A stretch of 64,000 bases of DNA from Dechloromonas sp. HYN0024 (lineage in GTDB: Bacteria; Pseudomonadota; Gammaproteobacteria; Burkholderiales; Rhodocyclaceae), in assembly GCF_003441615.1 (NCBI RefSeq), contig NZ_CP031842.1, positions 824,501-888,500 on the forward strand, read 5' to 3'. Each line of letters begins with the position of its first letter. Position 1 is the first letter of the stretch. The position numbers and the translations under genes are program-made. The notes under the pieces are model-generated. The model ran no database searches. It worked only from the letters and a program-made list of their open reading frames with translations, and was not told where the DNA came from. Below, piece by piece: positions 1 through 9,511 of the stretch.

Positions 1-26
1 GCCAGTTGTCGGCGGACGGGCAGTAA
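1..26 (+). CDS. 3' end of an upstream gene, possibly Trm112-like (partial)
   Basis: The first 26 bases read in frame as QLSADGQ followed by TAA at 24-26, and this stop overlaps the kdsB start (TAATG). Small Trm112/YcaR-type zinc proteins often precede kdsB in betaproteobacteria and end with an LSADE-like tail, so this may be the end of such a gene. Only seven residues are visible, so the identity is an inference from position and tail. Confidence 0.35.
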
Positions 27-811
27 TGTCCGGCCTTGCCTTCAAGGTCGTCATTCCGGCGCGCTACGCGTCTACGCGCTTGCCGGGCAAGCCCCTGCTC
101 GATCTCGGCGGCAAGCCGATGGTTGTCCGGGTGGCCGAGCGGGCGCGGCTGTCGGGGGCGGAGGAGATCTGGGTGGCGACCGACCATCCTGACGTCCGGG
201 CGGCTGCCGAGGCGCATGAGGTGGCTGCGCTGATGACGCGCGGCGATCACCCGACCGGCACTGATCGCCTGGCTGAGGTGGTCGAGCAGCGAGGCTGGGG
301 GCGCGACACCATCATTGTCAATGTGCAGGGTGACGAGCCGCTGATCGAGCCTGAGGTGATCCTCCAGACGGCCCGCCAACTGGCCGTCAGTGGTGCCGAT
401 ATTGCGACGGTGGCGCACCCGATCAACGATCCGGCCGATTTCTTCAATCCGAATGTCGTCAAGGTGGTGTGCCGGGCCGACGGTGATGCAGCGTATTTTT
501 CTCGCGCACCGATTCCCTATGCCCGTGATCATTTTGCCAGAGAGGCCGGGGGCGAGACCTTGCCGGCTGACTTTCCGGCCTATCGCCATGTCGGGCTGTA
601 CGCCTACCGGGCCAGTTTTTTGAAGGCATTTTCCGGTTTGAGCGTGGCGCCGACCGAGCACTTCGAGTCGCTCGAGCAGTTGCGCGCCCTCTGGCATGGC
701 TACCGGATCAGCGTTACTTTGATCGATGCCGCCCCGGCCCCGGGTGTCGATACGCCCGAAGACGCAGAGCGGATGCGCAAACTGTTTGACCGGCCCGGAA
801 ATAGCGAGTAA
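26..811 (+). CDS. kdsB: 3-deoxy-manno-octulosonate cytidylyltransferase
   Basis: KdsB activates Kdo with CTP to give CMP-Kdo for the inner core of lipopolysaccharide, in the cytoplasm. The 261-residue protein has the usual family length. It opens with [17 protein letters not shown], the nucleotide-binding signature of the KdsB family, followed by the NVQGDEPLI metal/sugar-binding segment near residue 100. The C-terminal [11 protein letters not shown] stretch is also typical. The ATG overlaps the upstream stop (TAATG), which suggests translational coupling. It is followed after 74 bases by adk in the same direction. Identification is secure. Confidence 0.97.
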   Translation: MSGLAFKVVIPARYASTRLPGKPLLDLGGKPMVVRVAERARLSGAEEIWVATDHPDVRAAAEAHEVAALMTRGDHPTGTDRLAEVVEQRGWGRDTIIVNVQGDEPLIEPEVILQTARQLAVSGADIATVAHPINDPADFFNPNVVKVVCRADGDAAYFSRAPIPYARDHFAREAGGETLPADFPAYRHVGLYAYRASFLKAFSGLSVAPTEHFESLEQLRALWHGYRISVTLIDAAPAPGVDTPEDAERMRKLFDRPGNSE

Positions 812-825
812 TTTTCCGCTTCTAG

Positions 826-1539
<714 letters not shown>

Positions 1540-1548
1540 GGGAACAAG

Positions 1549-2808
1549 ATGGCGGTGAAAAATGCCTTCTACGCACAGTCAGGGGGCGTTACCGCCGTCA
1601 TCAATGCTACCGCCTGCGGCCTGATCCAGGCCGCACGGCGGCATCCCGATAAAATCGGCAAGGTTCTGGCTGGGCGCGACGGCATCATCGGTGCCCTGAC
1701 CGAAGACCTCATTGATACCAGTCTCGAATCCGATGAAACGATTGCCCGCCTGCGCCATACGCCGGGCGGCGCTTTCGGTTCGTGTCGCTACAAGCTGAAA
1801 AGCCTGGAGCAGCACAAGGCCCAATACGAACGCCTGATTGAAGTTTTCAAGGCGCACGACATCGGTTATTTCTTCTACAACGGCGGTAACGATTCCATGG
1901 ATACCGCCTGGAAGGTGTCGCAGATCGCCGAAAAAATGGGTTATCCGGTGGTTTGTGTCGGTGTCCCGAAAACGGTGGACAACGATCTGCCGCTGACCGA
2001 CTGCTGCCCTGGTTTTGGTTCGGTCGCCAAATACGTGGCGACCTCAATCCGCGAAGCTGGCTACGACGTTGCGTCGATGGCGCGTACTTCAACCAAGATT
2101 TTTGTCCTCGAAGTCATGGGTCGCCACGCCGGCTGGATTACCGCCGCCTGTGGACTGGCTTCTGAGACTGTTGGCGCACCGCCGCACATCCTGCTTTTTC
2201 CCGAAGTCCCGTTTGATCCCGAGCGTTTCCTGGCGCGTGTCGATGCCTGCGTCAAGGAATACGGCTATTGCACGGTGGCAGTTTCCGAGGGGTTGTCCGA
2301 TGCCGATGGCAAGCTGATTGCCGAGTCGGGCACCAAGGATGCCTTTGGTCATTCGCAACTGGGGGGCGTTGGCCAGATGGTGGCCCAGCTGATCAAGGAT
2401 AAATTGGGCTACAAATACCACTGGGCACTGGCCGACTACCTGCAGCGTTCGGCCCGCCACCTCGCCTCGCGCACCGATCTCGAGCAGGCGCATGCGCTCG
2501 GTGTGGCCGCGGTAGACCTCGCCTTGCAGGGCAAGAATGCGGTTATGGCGACCATTGAACGCCTGGCCGACAAACCCTATCGCTGGGCTATCGGCGATGC
2601 ACCACTGGCCGATATCGCCAATGTCGAGCGCAAGATGCCGGCCGAGTTCATCACGCCGGATGGTTTTCATATCACCGATGCCTGCCGGACCTATCTGCAG
2701 CCCTTGATCGAAGGCGAGGAACCGCCGCCTTATCGCAATGGCCTGCCGGATTATGTATGCTTAAGTAATATTTCAGTGCCAAGGAAACTGCCGTTATTTG
2801 CAGTCTGA
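1549..2808 (+). CDS. pfp: Pyrophosphate-dependent 6-phosphofructokinase
   Basis: This enzyme phosphorylates fructose 6-phosphate using PPi instead of ATP and is reversible, so it serves glycolysis and gluconeogenesis. The 419 residues contain GGNDSMDTAW (phosphate-donor loop, near residue 113), PKTVDNDLPLTDCCPGFGS (catalytic TVDND segment) and MGRHAGWI. GGND in place of the GGDG of ATP-dependent enzymes, with PKTVDND, is characteristic of the PPi-dependent group. The next gene, 30 bases downstream, is a membrane pyrophosphatase that competes for or balances the same PPi pool. Coding continues to FAV; the last codons are more AT-rich than the rest. Confidence 0.93.
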   Translation: MAVKNAFYAQSGGVTAVINATACGLIQAARRHPDKIGKVLAGRDGIIGALTEDLIDTSLESDETIARLRHTPGGAFGSCRYKLKSLEQHKAQYERLIEVFKAHDIGYFFYNGGNDSMDTAWKVSQIAEKMGYPVVCVGVPKTVDNDLPLTDCCPGFGSVAKYVATSIREAGYDVASMARTSTKIFVLEVMGRHAGWITAACGLASETVGAPPHILLFPEVPFDPERFLARVDACVKEYGYCTVAVSEGLSDADGKLIAESGTKDAFGHSQLGGVGQMVAQLIKDKLGYKYHWALADYLQRSARHLASRTDLEQAHALGVAAVDLALQGKNAVMATIERLADKPYRWAIGDAPLADIANVERKMPAEFITPDGFHITDACRTYLQPLIEGEEPPPYRNGLPDYVCLSNISVPRKLPLFAV

Positions 2809-2838
2809 TTTTTTGTTAGTCCACAAGGGGGAGAGCAA

Positions 2839-4902
2839 ATGAGTTCAGCGTTGTTACTGGCGCTTGGTTGCGCCGTATTGGCAGTCCTGTATGGCTGGAT
2901 TTCCAGTCAGCAGATCCTTGCGTTGCCCGCCGGTAATGCCCGCATGCAGGAAATCGCCAAGGCTATCCAGGAAGGTGCGGAAGCGTATCTGAGCCGACAG
3001 TACAAGACCATTGCCATGGTCGGCGTGGTTCTCTTTGTGGTCATTGGCGTTATTCCCAAGCTGGGCTGGCTGACCGCCTTTGGTTTCCTGATCGGTGCCG
3101 TGCTCTCCGGGGCAGCCGGTTTTATCGGCATGAACGTTTCGGTGCGGGCCAATGTCCGCACGGCTGAAGCTGCCCGTAATGGCATCGCACCCGCTCTCGA
3201 CGTCGCCTTCAAGGGCGGCGCCATCACCGGCATGCTGGTGGTTGGCCTCGGCCTCATCGGCGTGGCCGGTTATTACGCTTTCCTCAAGTCAATCGGCGGC
3301 TCGGCTGATCTCCATCACGTCATCGAGCCGCTGGTCGGCCTGGCTTTCGGTTCCTCGCTGATTTCCATCTTCGCCCGTCTTGGCGGCGGTATTTTTACCA
3401 AGGGCGCCGACGTCGGTGCTGACCTGGTGGGCAAGGTTGAAGCAGGCATTCCCGAAGATGACCCGCGTAATCCGGCGGTGATCGCCGACAACGTCGGTGA
3501 CAACGTCGGCGACTGTGCCGGCATGGCCGCCGACCTGTTCGAAACCTATGCCGTGACCGTTGTTGCGACGATGGTTCTGGCGGCGCTGATCATCAAGACG
3601 ACGGTTGGCCTCGGTGAAAACCTGGTGCTCTACCCGCTGGCGCTTGGCGGTGTCTCGATCATTGCTTCGATTGTCGGTTGCTATTTCGTCAAGGCGACTG
3701 AAGGTGGCAAGATCATGGCGGCTCTCTATCGCGGCCTAATCGTTGCCGGTGTATTGGCCCTGGCCTTCTACTATCCGGTGACCTCATGGCTGATCGGTGC
3801 CGGGGCAACGTTGCCTGACGGTACGGTGATCAATACCGCCACCATGTTTGGTTGCTCGGTTGTTGGCCTGGTGCTGACAGCGGCACTGGTGTGGATTACC
3901 GAGTACTACACCGGCACCGACTACGCGCCGGTCAAACACGTTGCTGCTGCATGCCAGACAGGTCATGCGACCAACATCATTGCCGGTATCGGTGTCTCGA
4001 TGAAGGCGACTGCCTTGCCGGTGCTTTCCGTCTGCGCCGCGATCTATGCGGCCTTCGCGATGGGCGGGCTGTTTGGTATCGCCATTGCGGCGACCTCCAT
4101 GCTGTCGATGGCCGGTATCGTGGTGGCGCTTGACGCTTACGGCCCGATCACCGACAACGCTGGCGGCATCGCCGAAATGGCCGAACTGCCGAAGGAAGTG
4201 CGCAATGTCACCGATCCGCTCGATGCCGTTGGTAACACCACCAAGGCGGTGACCAAGGGTTATGCCATCGGTTCGGCCGGCCTTGCTGCACTGGTCCTGT
4301 TTGCCGACTATACGCATGGTCTGGAAGCAGTATCCGGCAAGGTCTTTACCTTTGACCTGTCGAATCACCTAGTCATTATTGGTCTCTTCATCGGTGGCCT
4401 GATTCCCTTCCTGTTTGGCGCCATGGCCATGGAAGCAGTCGGTCGTTCGGCCAGCGCGGTCGTTGTTGAAGTGCGTCGCCAGTTCAAGGAAATCCCGGGC
4501 ATCATGGAAGGGACGGCCAAGCCGGACTATTCGCGTGCGGTCGACATGCTGACCGTTGCAGCCATCAAGGAAATGATGATTCCCTCGATCCTGCCGGTCG
4601 CCGTGCCGATCGTCGTTGGCCTGATATTGGGTCCGGTCGCGCTGGGTGGCCTGCTGGTGGGGACCATCGTGACGGGTCTGTTCGTTGCTATTTCGATGAC
4701 GACGGGCGGCGGCGCCTGGGATAACGCCAAGAAATACATCGAAGACGGCCATTTTGGTGGCAAGGGCTCTGATGCCCACAAGGCTGCTGTGACCGGTGAT
4801 ACGGTCGGTGATCCGTATAAAGATACGGCGGGTCCGGCCGTTAATCCGCTTATCAAGATCATTAATCTTGTCGCACTGCTCATTGTTCCGCTGATCGCCT
4901 GA
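2839..4902 (+). CDS. hppA: K+-insensitive proton-translocating membrane pyrophosphatase
   Basis: HppA is an integral membrane pump that couples PPi hydrolysis to proton export. The 687-residue protein is very hydrophobic with many transmembrane helices. It carries the substrate-binding motif DNVGDNVGD near residue 218 and the C-terminal [14 protein letters not shown] motif. The sequence [10 protein letters not shown] places lysine where K+-dependent relatives have alanine. By established family rules this marks the K+-independent H+-pumping subclass. A strong GGGGGAGAG ribosome site precedes the ATG. It is the last gene of the kdsB-adk-pfp-hppA run and is followed by a terminator. Confidence 0.95.
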   Translation: MSSALLLALGCAVLAVLYGWISSQQILALPAGNARMQEIAKAIQEGAEAYLSRQYKTIAMVGVVLFVVIGVIPKLGWLTAFGFLIGAVLSGAAGFIGMNVSVRANVRTAEAARNGIAPALDVAFKGGAITGMLVVGLGLIGVAGYYAFLKSIGGSADLHHVIEPLVGLAFGSSLISIFARLGGGIFTKGADVGADLVGKVEAGIPEDDPRNPAVIADNVGDNVGDCAGMAADLFETYAVTVVATMVLAALIIKTTVGLGENLVLYPLALGGVSIIASIVGCYFVKATEGGKIMAALYRGLIVAGVLALAFYYPVTSWLIGAGATLPDGTVINTATMFGCSVVGLVLTAALVWITEYYTGTDYAPVKHVAAACQTGHATNIIAGIGVSMKATALPVLSVCAAIYAAFAMGGLFGIAIAATSMLSMAGIVVALDAYGPITDNAGGIAEMAELPKEVRNVTDPLDAVGNTTKAVTKGYAIGSAGLAALVLFADYTHGLEAVSGKVFTFDLSNHLVIIGLFIGGLIPFLFGAMAMEAVGRSASAVVVEVRRQFKEIPGIMEGTAKPDYSRAVDMLTVAAIKEMMIPSILPVAVPIVVGLILGPVALGGLLVGTIVTGLFVAISMTTGGGAWDNAKKYIEDGHFGGKGSDAHKAAVTGDTVGDPYKDTAGPAVNPLIKIINLVALLIVPLIA

Positions 4903-4918
4903 ATGAGTGTTGAGTAAT

Positions 4919-4945
4919 AAAAAGGCGGTCTAGGCCGCCTTTTTA
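4919..4945 (+). terminator. Rho-independent terminator after hppA
   Basis: The inverted repeat AAAGGCGG / CCGCCTTT with a short TCTAGG loop is followed by a T run. It lies 17 bases after the hppA stop and separates this operon from the secretion genes. Confidence 0.9.
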
Positions 4946-5004
4946 CATTTCTTATAAATGCCATTGTCAAGCCAAGCTAGAATTGCAAAAAACAGAGGAG
5001 TGGC

Positions 5005-7182
5005 ATGAGCGACGCTGCAAGTAAGTCCGCCGGAGTCGGCATTTCCGGGGTGCGGGAGGATATCCTGCACCACGATCCCTTACTGGATTGCCTGGTTGAA
5101 CTGACGCGCATCCATGGTCGCCCCAGTACGCGAGCTGCGCTGGTGGCCGGTCTGCCCCTCGAAAAGGGCTCCTTGTCACCTTCCTTGTTCGGGCGTGCGG
5201 CCGGGCGTGCCGGCCTGTCGGCCAAGGTGGTCAGGCGCCCTCTGGCGCGTATCGATGACTTGCTGTTGCCTGCGGTTCTGCTGCTGAACAATGAAGAGGC
5301 CTGTGTCCTGCTCGGCTGGGACGAAGGCGGGCAAAGCGCCCGCCTGCTCTTTCCCGAAACAGGTCAGGGTTCGGTTCTGCTGTCGCGTGACGAACTGACT
5401 GAGCGCTATTCCGGCATTGCCATCTTCGCCCGGCCACATTTCCGCTTTGACAGCCGCACCCCGGAGGTAGGCGAGGTCAAGCTGCGCCATTGGTTCTGGG
5501 GGGCGTTGGCCGATCAGTGGCAGGTCTATCGTGACGTACTGGGTGCTGCCTTGCTGATCAATGTGATCGCCCTGGCCATGCCGCTATTCACGATGAACGT
5601 TTATGACCGGGTGGTGCCGAATCGGGCCATCGAGACCCTGTGGATGCTCGGTCTTGGGGTCATTCTGGTCATTGGTGTCGACATGATGCTGCGACTCTTG
5701 CGCGGCTATTTCCTCGATCTGGCCAGTGCGCGTATTGATATGCAACTGTCCGCAAAGATCATGGAGCGTGTGCTTGGTGTGCGTATGGAAGCACGGCCTT
5801 CTGCGGTCGGTGCCTTTTCATCGAACCTTCGATCATTCGAGTCGGTGCGTGATTTCATCACCTCGGCTTCGGTCACCGCATTCATTGACCTGCCCTTTGC
5901 CCTGCTCTTCGTGATGGTTATCGCCATCATTGCCTGGCAGTTGATCATCCCGGTCCTGCTGGCCATTGTCTTCGTGGTCATCTACGCCTACATCCTGCAG
6001 CACAAGATGCATGCCTTGTCGGAAACGACCTATCGCGCTAGCGCCCTGCGCAACGCGACATTGATCGAAAGTCTGACGGCGCTGGAAACGATCAAGACCC
6101 AGGGGGCTGAAGGCGTCATGCAGTCGAAGTGGGAAAAGAGCGTGGCCTTCGTGTCACGGGTCAACAACCAGATGCGCTTCCTGTCGGCGGCAGCGACCAA
6201 CGGGGCGATGGAAATCCAGCAACTGGTCAATGTTGTCGTCGTGATTGCCGGCGTGTACATGATTGGTGATGGCAAGCTCAGTATGGGCGGCCTGATTGCC
6301 TGCACCATGCTGACTTCGCGGGCGGTGGCGCCGCTCGGGCAGATGGTTGGCCTGCTGATGCAATATCACAATGCCAAAGTGTCCCTTTCCTCGCTCGAGC
6401 AGATCATGACCAATCCGATCGAACGACCTGCTGATGCCAGTTTCGTTCATCGGCCCGAGCTCAAAGGAAATATCGAATTCCGTGATGTTCAGTTCAGCTA
6501 CCCGAAGTCCCAGGTCGCCGCCCTGAAAGGGCTGACCTGCAAAATTAACGCCGGTGAAAAGGTCGTCGTAATCGGCCGTATCGGCTCCGGCAAGACGACC
6601 CTGCAAAAACTGTTGCTCGGCCTGTATCAGCCGACCGAAGGCGCGGTCAGCATCGACGGGGTCGATCTTCGCCAGCTTGATCCGGCCGATCTGCGACGAA
6701 ACATTGGCTACGTGGCCCAGGATGTCACACTGTTCTATGGCACCTTGCGCGAGAACATCGCCATCGGCGCGCCTTATGCCGAGGATGCGGCGATCGTTGC
6801 GGCGGCCGAGGCGGGCGGATTGACGGAGTTTGTCAATCGCCATCCGGATGGTTTCGACATGATGATCGGTGAGCGCGGCGACTCGCTGTCTGGTGGACAG
6901 CGTCAGGGCGTGGCCATTGCCCGCGCCTTCCTCATGGACCCGCCTATCCTGTTGCTCGATGAGCCGACCAGTGCGATGGATTTCTCCTCCGAGCAGCAGT
7001 TCAAGGACCGGTTGCGGCAGATCGCCGGCCACAAGACCATTATTATCGTGACCCATCGCAACAGTCTGCTTGACCTGGCGACCCGGGTGCTGGTGGTCGA
7101 TGATGGTCGGATTGTCGCGGATGGACCGCGTGACCAGGTGATTCAGGCCCTGCAGAGCGGTCGGGTCGGGAGAGCATCATGA
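5005..7182 (+). CDS. Type I secretion ABC transporter/ATPase (LapB-like)
   Basis: This is the inner-membrane ATPase of a type I secretion system, expected to export the giant adhesin encoded downstream. It has 725 residues in three parts: an N-terminal C39-like domain (about 1-140), a transmembrane region (about 165-430) and a nucleotide-binding domain. The ATPase domain shows Walker A GRIGSGKTT, the signature LSGGQRQGVAIARA and Walker B ILLLDEPTSAMD. The N-terminal domain starts DPLLDCLVELTRIHG and shows no clear Cys/His peptidase pair, as in LapB/RTX exporters that use this domain for substrate binding. The stop overlaps the next start (ATGA). A GAGGAG ribosome site precedes the ATG. Confidence 0.93.
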   Translation: MSDAASKSAGVGISGVREDILHHDPLLDCLVELTRIHGRPSTRAALVAGLPLEKGSLSPSLFGRAAGRAGLSAKVVRRPLARIDDLLLPAVLLLNNEEACVLLGWDEGGQSARLLFPETGQGSVLLSRDELTERYSGIAIFARPHFRFDSRTPEVGEVKLRHWFWGALADQWQVYRDVLGAALLINVIALAMPLFTMNVYDRVVPNRAIETLWMLGLGVILVIGVDMMLRLLRGYFLDLASARIDMQLSAKIMERVLGVRMEARPSAVGAFSSNLRSFESVRDFITSASVTAFIDLPFALLFVMVIAIIAWQLIIPVLLAIVFVVIYAYILQHKMHALSETTYRASALRNATLIESLTALETIKTQGAEGVMQSKWEKSVAFVSRVNNQMRFLSAAATNGAMEIQQLVNVVVVIAGVYMIGDGKLSMGGLIACTMLTSRAVAPLGQMVGLLMQYHNAKVSLSSLEQIMTNPIERPADASFVHRPELKGNIEFRDVQFSYPKSQVAALKGLTCKINAGEKVVVIGRIGSGKTTLQKLLLGLYQPTEGAVSIDGVDLRQLDPADLRRNIGYVAQDVTLFYGTLRENIAIGAPYAEDAAIVAAAEAGGLTEFVNRHPDGFDMMIGERGDSLSGGQRQGVAIARAFLMDPPILLLDEPTSAMDFSSEQQFKDRLRQIAGHKTIIIVTHRNSLLDLATRVLVVDDGRIVADGPRDQVIQALQSGRVGRAS

Positions 7183-8594
7183 AGCGCCTGATAGCGGTTT
7201 TCAACGCCCTGCACGCCTGGCTGGAAGGCATCGCCCAACGCGCTGCGCCTAATGTCGAAAGGCTACTCGGCCGCCTGCCCAGTCGTGAGGAAATCGACGT
7301 CGTCGATTTTGCCACCGATGCCGATCTCGCAATGCTGCGCCAGGAGCCGCTGCGGGCTCGTGTTCTGCTGCGTTCCATCGGTATTGTTTTTGCCGTGTTC
7401 ATCCTTTGGGCCGCCGTCGCCAAGCTCGACGAGGTGACTCGCGGCGAGGGGCGGGTCATTCCTTCAAAGCAAGTCCAGGTGCTGCAGAGCATCGATGGCG
7501 GGCTGGTCTCCGAAATTCTGGTCAAAGAGGGTGACATCGTTCAGCCCAACCAGTTGTTGGTCAAAATTGATGAAACCCGGTTTGTCTCGTCGGTAAAGGA
7601 GAATCAGGCCCAGTATCTCGGTCTGGTCGCCAAGGCGGCCCGGCTGCGGGCGATTTCCGAAGGAAAGCTGTTTGTCCCGCCGGCCGAGGTGGTCAAGGCC
7701 GATGCGGCGATCGTTGATCAGGAGCGCCAGTTCTACGAGGCCAGAAACAGTGAGCTGACCGCTGCTGTCTCGATTGCCCGTCAGCAACTGGCCCAGCGAC
7801 AGCAGGAACTGAACGAGGCGCAAGCTAAGCGTGCACAGGCATCACAAGGTTACGATCTGACCTCGAGGGAACTGTCGGTGACCCGTCCGCTGATCAATTC
7901 CGGCGCGGTGTCCGAAGTCGAACTGCTTCGTCTGGAGCGCGATGTTTCGCGCTACCGGGGTGAGCGCGATATGGCATCGGCCCAGATTTCGCGGGTTCAG
8001 GCCGCCATCAACGAGGCGCAGCGCAAGATCGAGGAGGTCGAACTGACTTTCCGTAACGATGCCAGCAAGGAGCTTTCCGAAACCATGGCCAAGCTCAATA
8101 GCCTGGCCGAAGGTAGCGTCGCCCTGTCTGATCGGGTCAAACAGTCGTCGATTCGTTCGCCGGTCAAAGGCACGGTCAAGCGACTGCTGGTCAATACGGT
8201 GGGCGGTGTCATCCAGCCCGGCAAGGACATGATCGAAATTGTTCCACTCGAAGACGCCCTCCTGCTCGAAGCGCGAGTGCAACCGAGAGATATCGCTTTT
8301 CTCCATCCGGGGCAGCCCGCCATCGTCAAGTTCACCGCCTATGACTTTTCCATCTACGGGGGCCTCGAAGGCACGCTTGAACATATTGGTGCCGACACGG
8401 TCATGGACGAGAAAGGCAACGCCTTCTATACGGTTCGCGTGCGGACCAACAAGCCCGGCTTCGGTGATGCCAATTTGCCGATCATCCCTGGCATGGTCGC
8501 CGAGGTCGATATTCTGACCGGCAAGAAGAGTGTCCTGGCCTATTTGATCAAGCCGGTCCTGCGTGCCAAGAGCGTCGCCATGACGGAGCGCTGA
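7179..8594 (+). CDS. HlyD-family membrane fusion protein (LapC-like)
   Basis: This periplasmic adaptor links the ABC exporter to an outer-membrane TolC-type channel. The protein has 471 residues: a cytoplasmic N-terminus, one membrane helix around residues 62-82 (RSIGIVFAVFILWAAVA), a lipoyl half-motif QSIDGGLVSEILVKEGD, a long alpha-helical coiled-coil hairpin (about 170-320) and the closing beta-barrel. It overlaps the preceding gene by four bases and the next regulator by one, so the three are one translational unit. No TolC homologue lies in the window. Confidence 0.93.
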   Translation: MKRLIAVFNALHAWLEGIAQRAAPNVERLLGRLPSREEIDVVDFATDADLAMLRQEPLRARVLLRSIGIVFAVFILWAAVAKLDEVTRGEGRVIPSKQVQVLQSIDGGLVSEILVKEGDIVQPNQLLVKIDETRFVSSVKENQAQYLGLVAKAARLRAISEGKLFVPPAEVVKADAAIVDQERQFYEARNSELTAAVSIARQQLAQRQQELNEAQAKRAQASQGYDLTSRELSVTRPLINSGAVSEVELLRLERDVSRYRGERDMASAQISRVQAAINEAQRKIEEVELTFRNDASKELSETMAKLNSLAEGSVALSDRVKQSSIRSPVKGTVKRLLVNTVGGVIQPGKDMIEIVPLEDALLLEARVQPRDIAFLHPGQPAIVKFTAYDFSIYGGLEGTLEHIGADTVMDEKGNAFYTVRVRTNKPGFGDANLPIIPGMVAEVDILTGKKSVLAYLIKPVLRAKSVAMTER

Positions 8595-9211
8595 TGAAAC
8601 ACTGGATCATCGATCGGGATGGCGTGCTTCTGCCTTCGTGGTGTGAGGCTTTTCCTCAGGCCTGCGTTCTTCAGCCGGATGAACTCGCCAAGCGCCCCCC
8701 GGGCGATTTGGCGGTTCTGTGGTGTCGTTGCCGCGCAGGGGAAACTGCTGACAGCGTGTTGCGCCAGGTCGAGTTGAATCCGGGCGAGTTTGCCGTTGTG
8801 TTGGCGGATGAGCCTGACGAAACCGTGGTTGCCGAATCGCTCGCACTCGGGGCTTCTGGATGCTGCAATACGCATGCAGCGCCGGAAGTGCTTCGTCAGG
8901 TTGCGCTGGTTGTCGAAAACGGCGGCCTGTGGGTTGGCCAAACACTATTGCGGCGTCTGGTGGGTAGCGCTTCACGGGTTCTTGCGTCGCGTGCTGACAG
9001 TCACAAGGAGGGTGAATGGCTGTCCCTCCTTTCAGACCGCGAAGCCCAGGTCGCCCGCCACGTGGCAGGCGGTGCGAGCAACCGTGAAATCGCCAATCAA
9101 TTGTCGATCACCGAGCGAACCGTCAAGGCCCACCTTTCAGCCATTTTTGAAAAGCTTGGTTTGCGCGACCGGCTTCAACTCTCGCTACGCATCAACGGCT
9201 TAAATATGTAA
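8594..9211 (+). CDS. LuxR-type regulator with degenerate receiver domain
   Basis: This 205-residue protein has a C-terminal LuxR/GerE helix-turn-helix (LSDREAQVARHVAGG, then NREIANQLSITERTVKAHL and a GLRDRLQL tail). The N-terminal 120 residues keep receiver-like features, for example VVLADEPDETVVAESLALGASG, but no convincing phosphoacceptor aspartate pocket is visible. It may therefore work without phosphorylation. It overlaps the membrane fusion protein gene (TGATG) and lies directly upstream of the adhesin gene, so a role in adhesin expression is inferred from position. No cognate histidine kinase is nearby. Confidence 0.85.
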   Translation: MKHWIIDRDGVLLPSWCEAFPQACVLQPDELAKRPPGDLAVLWCRCRAGETADSVLRQVELNPGEFAVVLADEPDETVVAESLALGASGCCNTHAAPEVLRQVALVVENGGLWVGQTLLRRLVGSASRVLASRADSHKEGEWLSLLSDREAQVARHVAGGASNREIANQLSITERTVKAHLSAIFEKLGLRDRLQLSLRINGLNM

Positions 9212-9511
9212 CGCCGTAAGTTGCTCATACCGCTGTGCCTTAGCTTCATCTGGCATCAGGTAACTACCGCAAGCCCTATAAATTCGGTCAGCGTTCCGGC
9301 TTTCCGCAACTCTCTGTTGCCGTCAGCCAGTAGAACACATGCCAGACAACGCGATGCCCTGCGCCCCCCCTCGGCTACTTTCAATGGCCATGCATCCGCC
9401 GAAAGCGGAAATATTTCACGTTTTCCCTCAAGACTGTACTTTGGTGCAATGGTTTGTCGGTATTGATACATCTACACTTTTAACATTGTTAATCGTGTCT
9501 GGAGTATCACC
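9212..9511 (+). promoter_or_regulatory. 300-bp leader of the adhesin gene with a nested hairpin
   Basis: No credible gene lies between the regulator and the adhesin start. At 9298-9328 a nested hairpin is visible: outer arms GGCT/AGCC, inner arms GCAAC/GTTGC with a TCTCT loop and four-base internal bulges. The last 80 bases turn AT-rich and end with GGAGTATCACC before the ATG. I could not match the leader to a known riboswitch class. It probably holds the adhesin promoter and untranslated leader. Confidence 0.4.

Noticed and set aside
9212..9511. Known c-di-GMP riboswitch in the adhesin leader
   Set aside because: The function would fit, but I do not see the conserved GEMM-I or GEMM-II core, so only a generic hairpin is reported.
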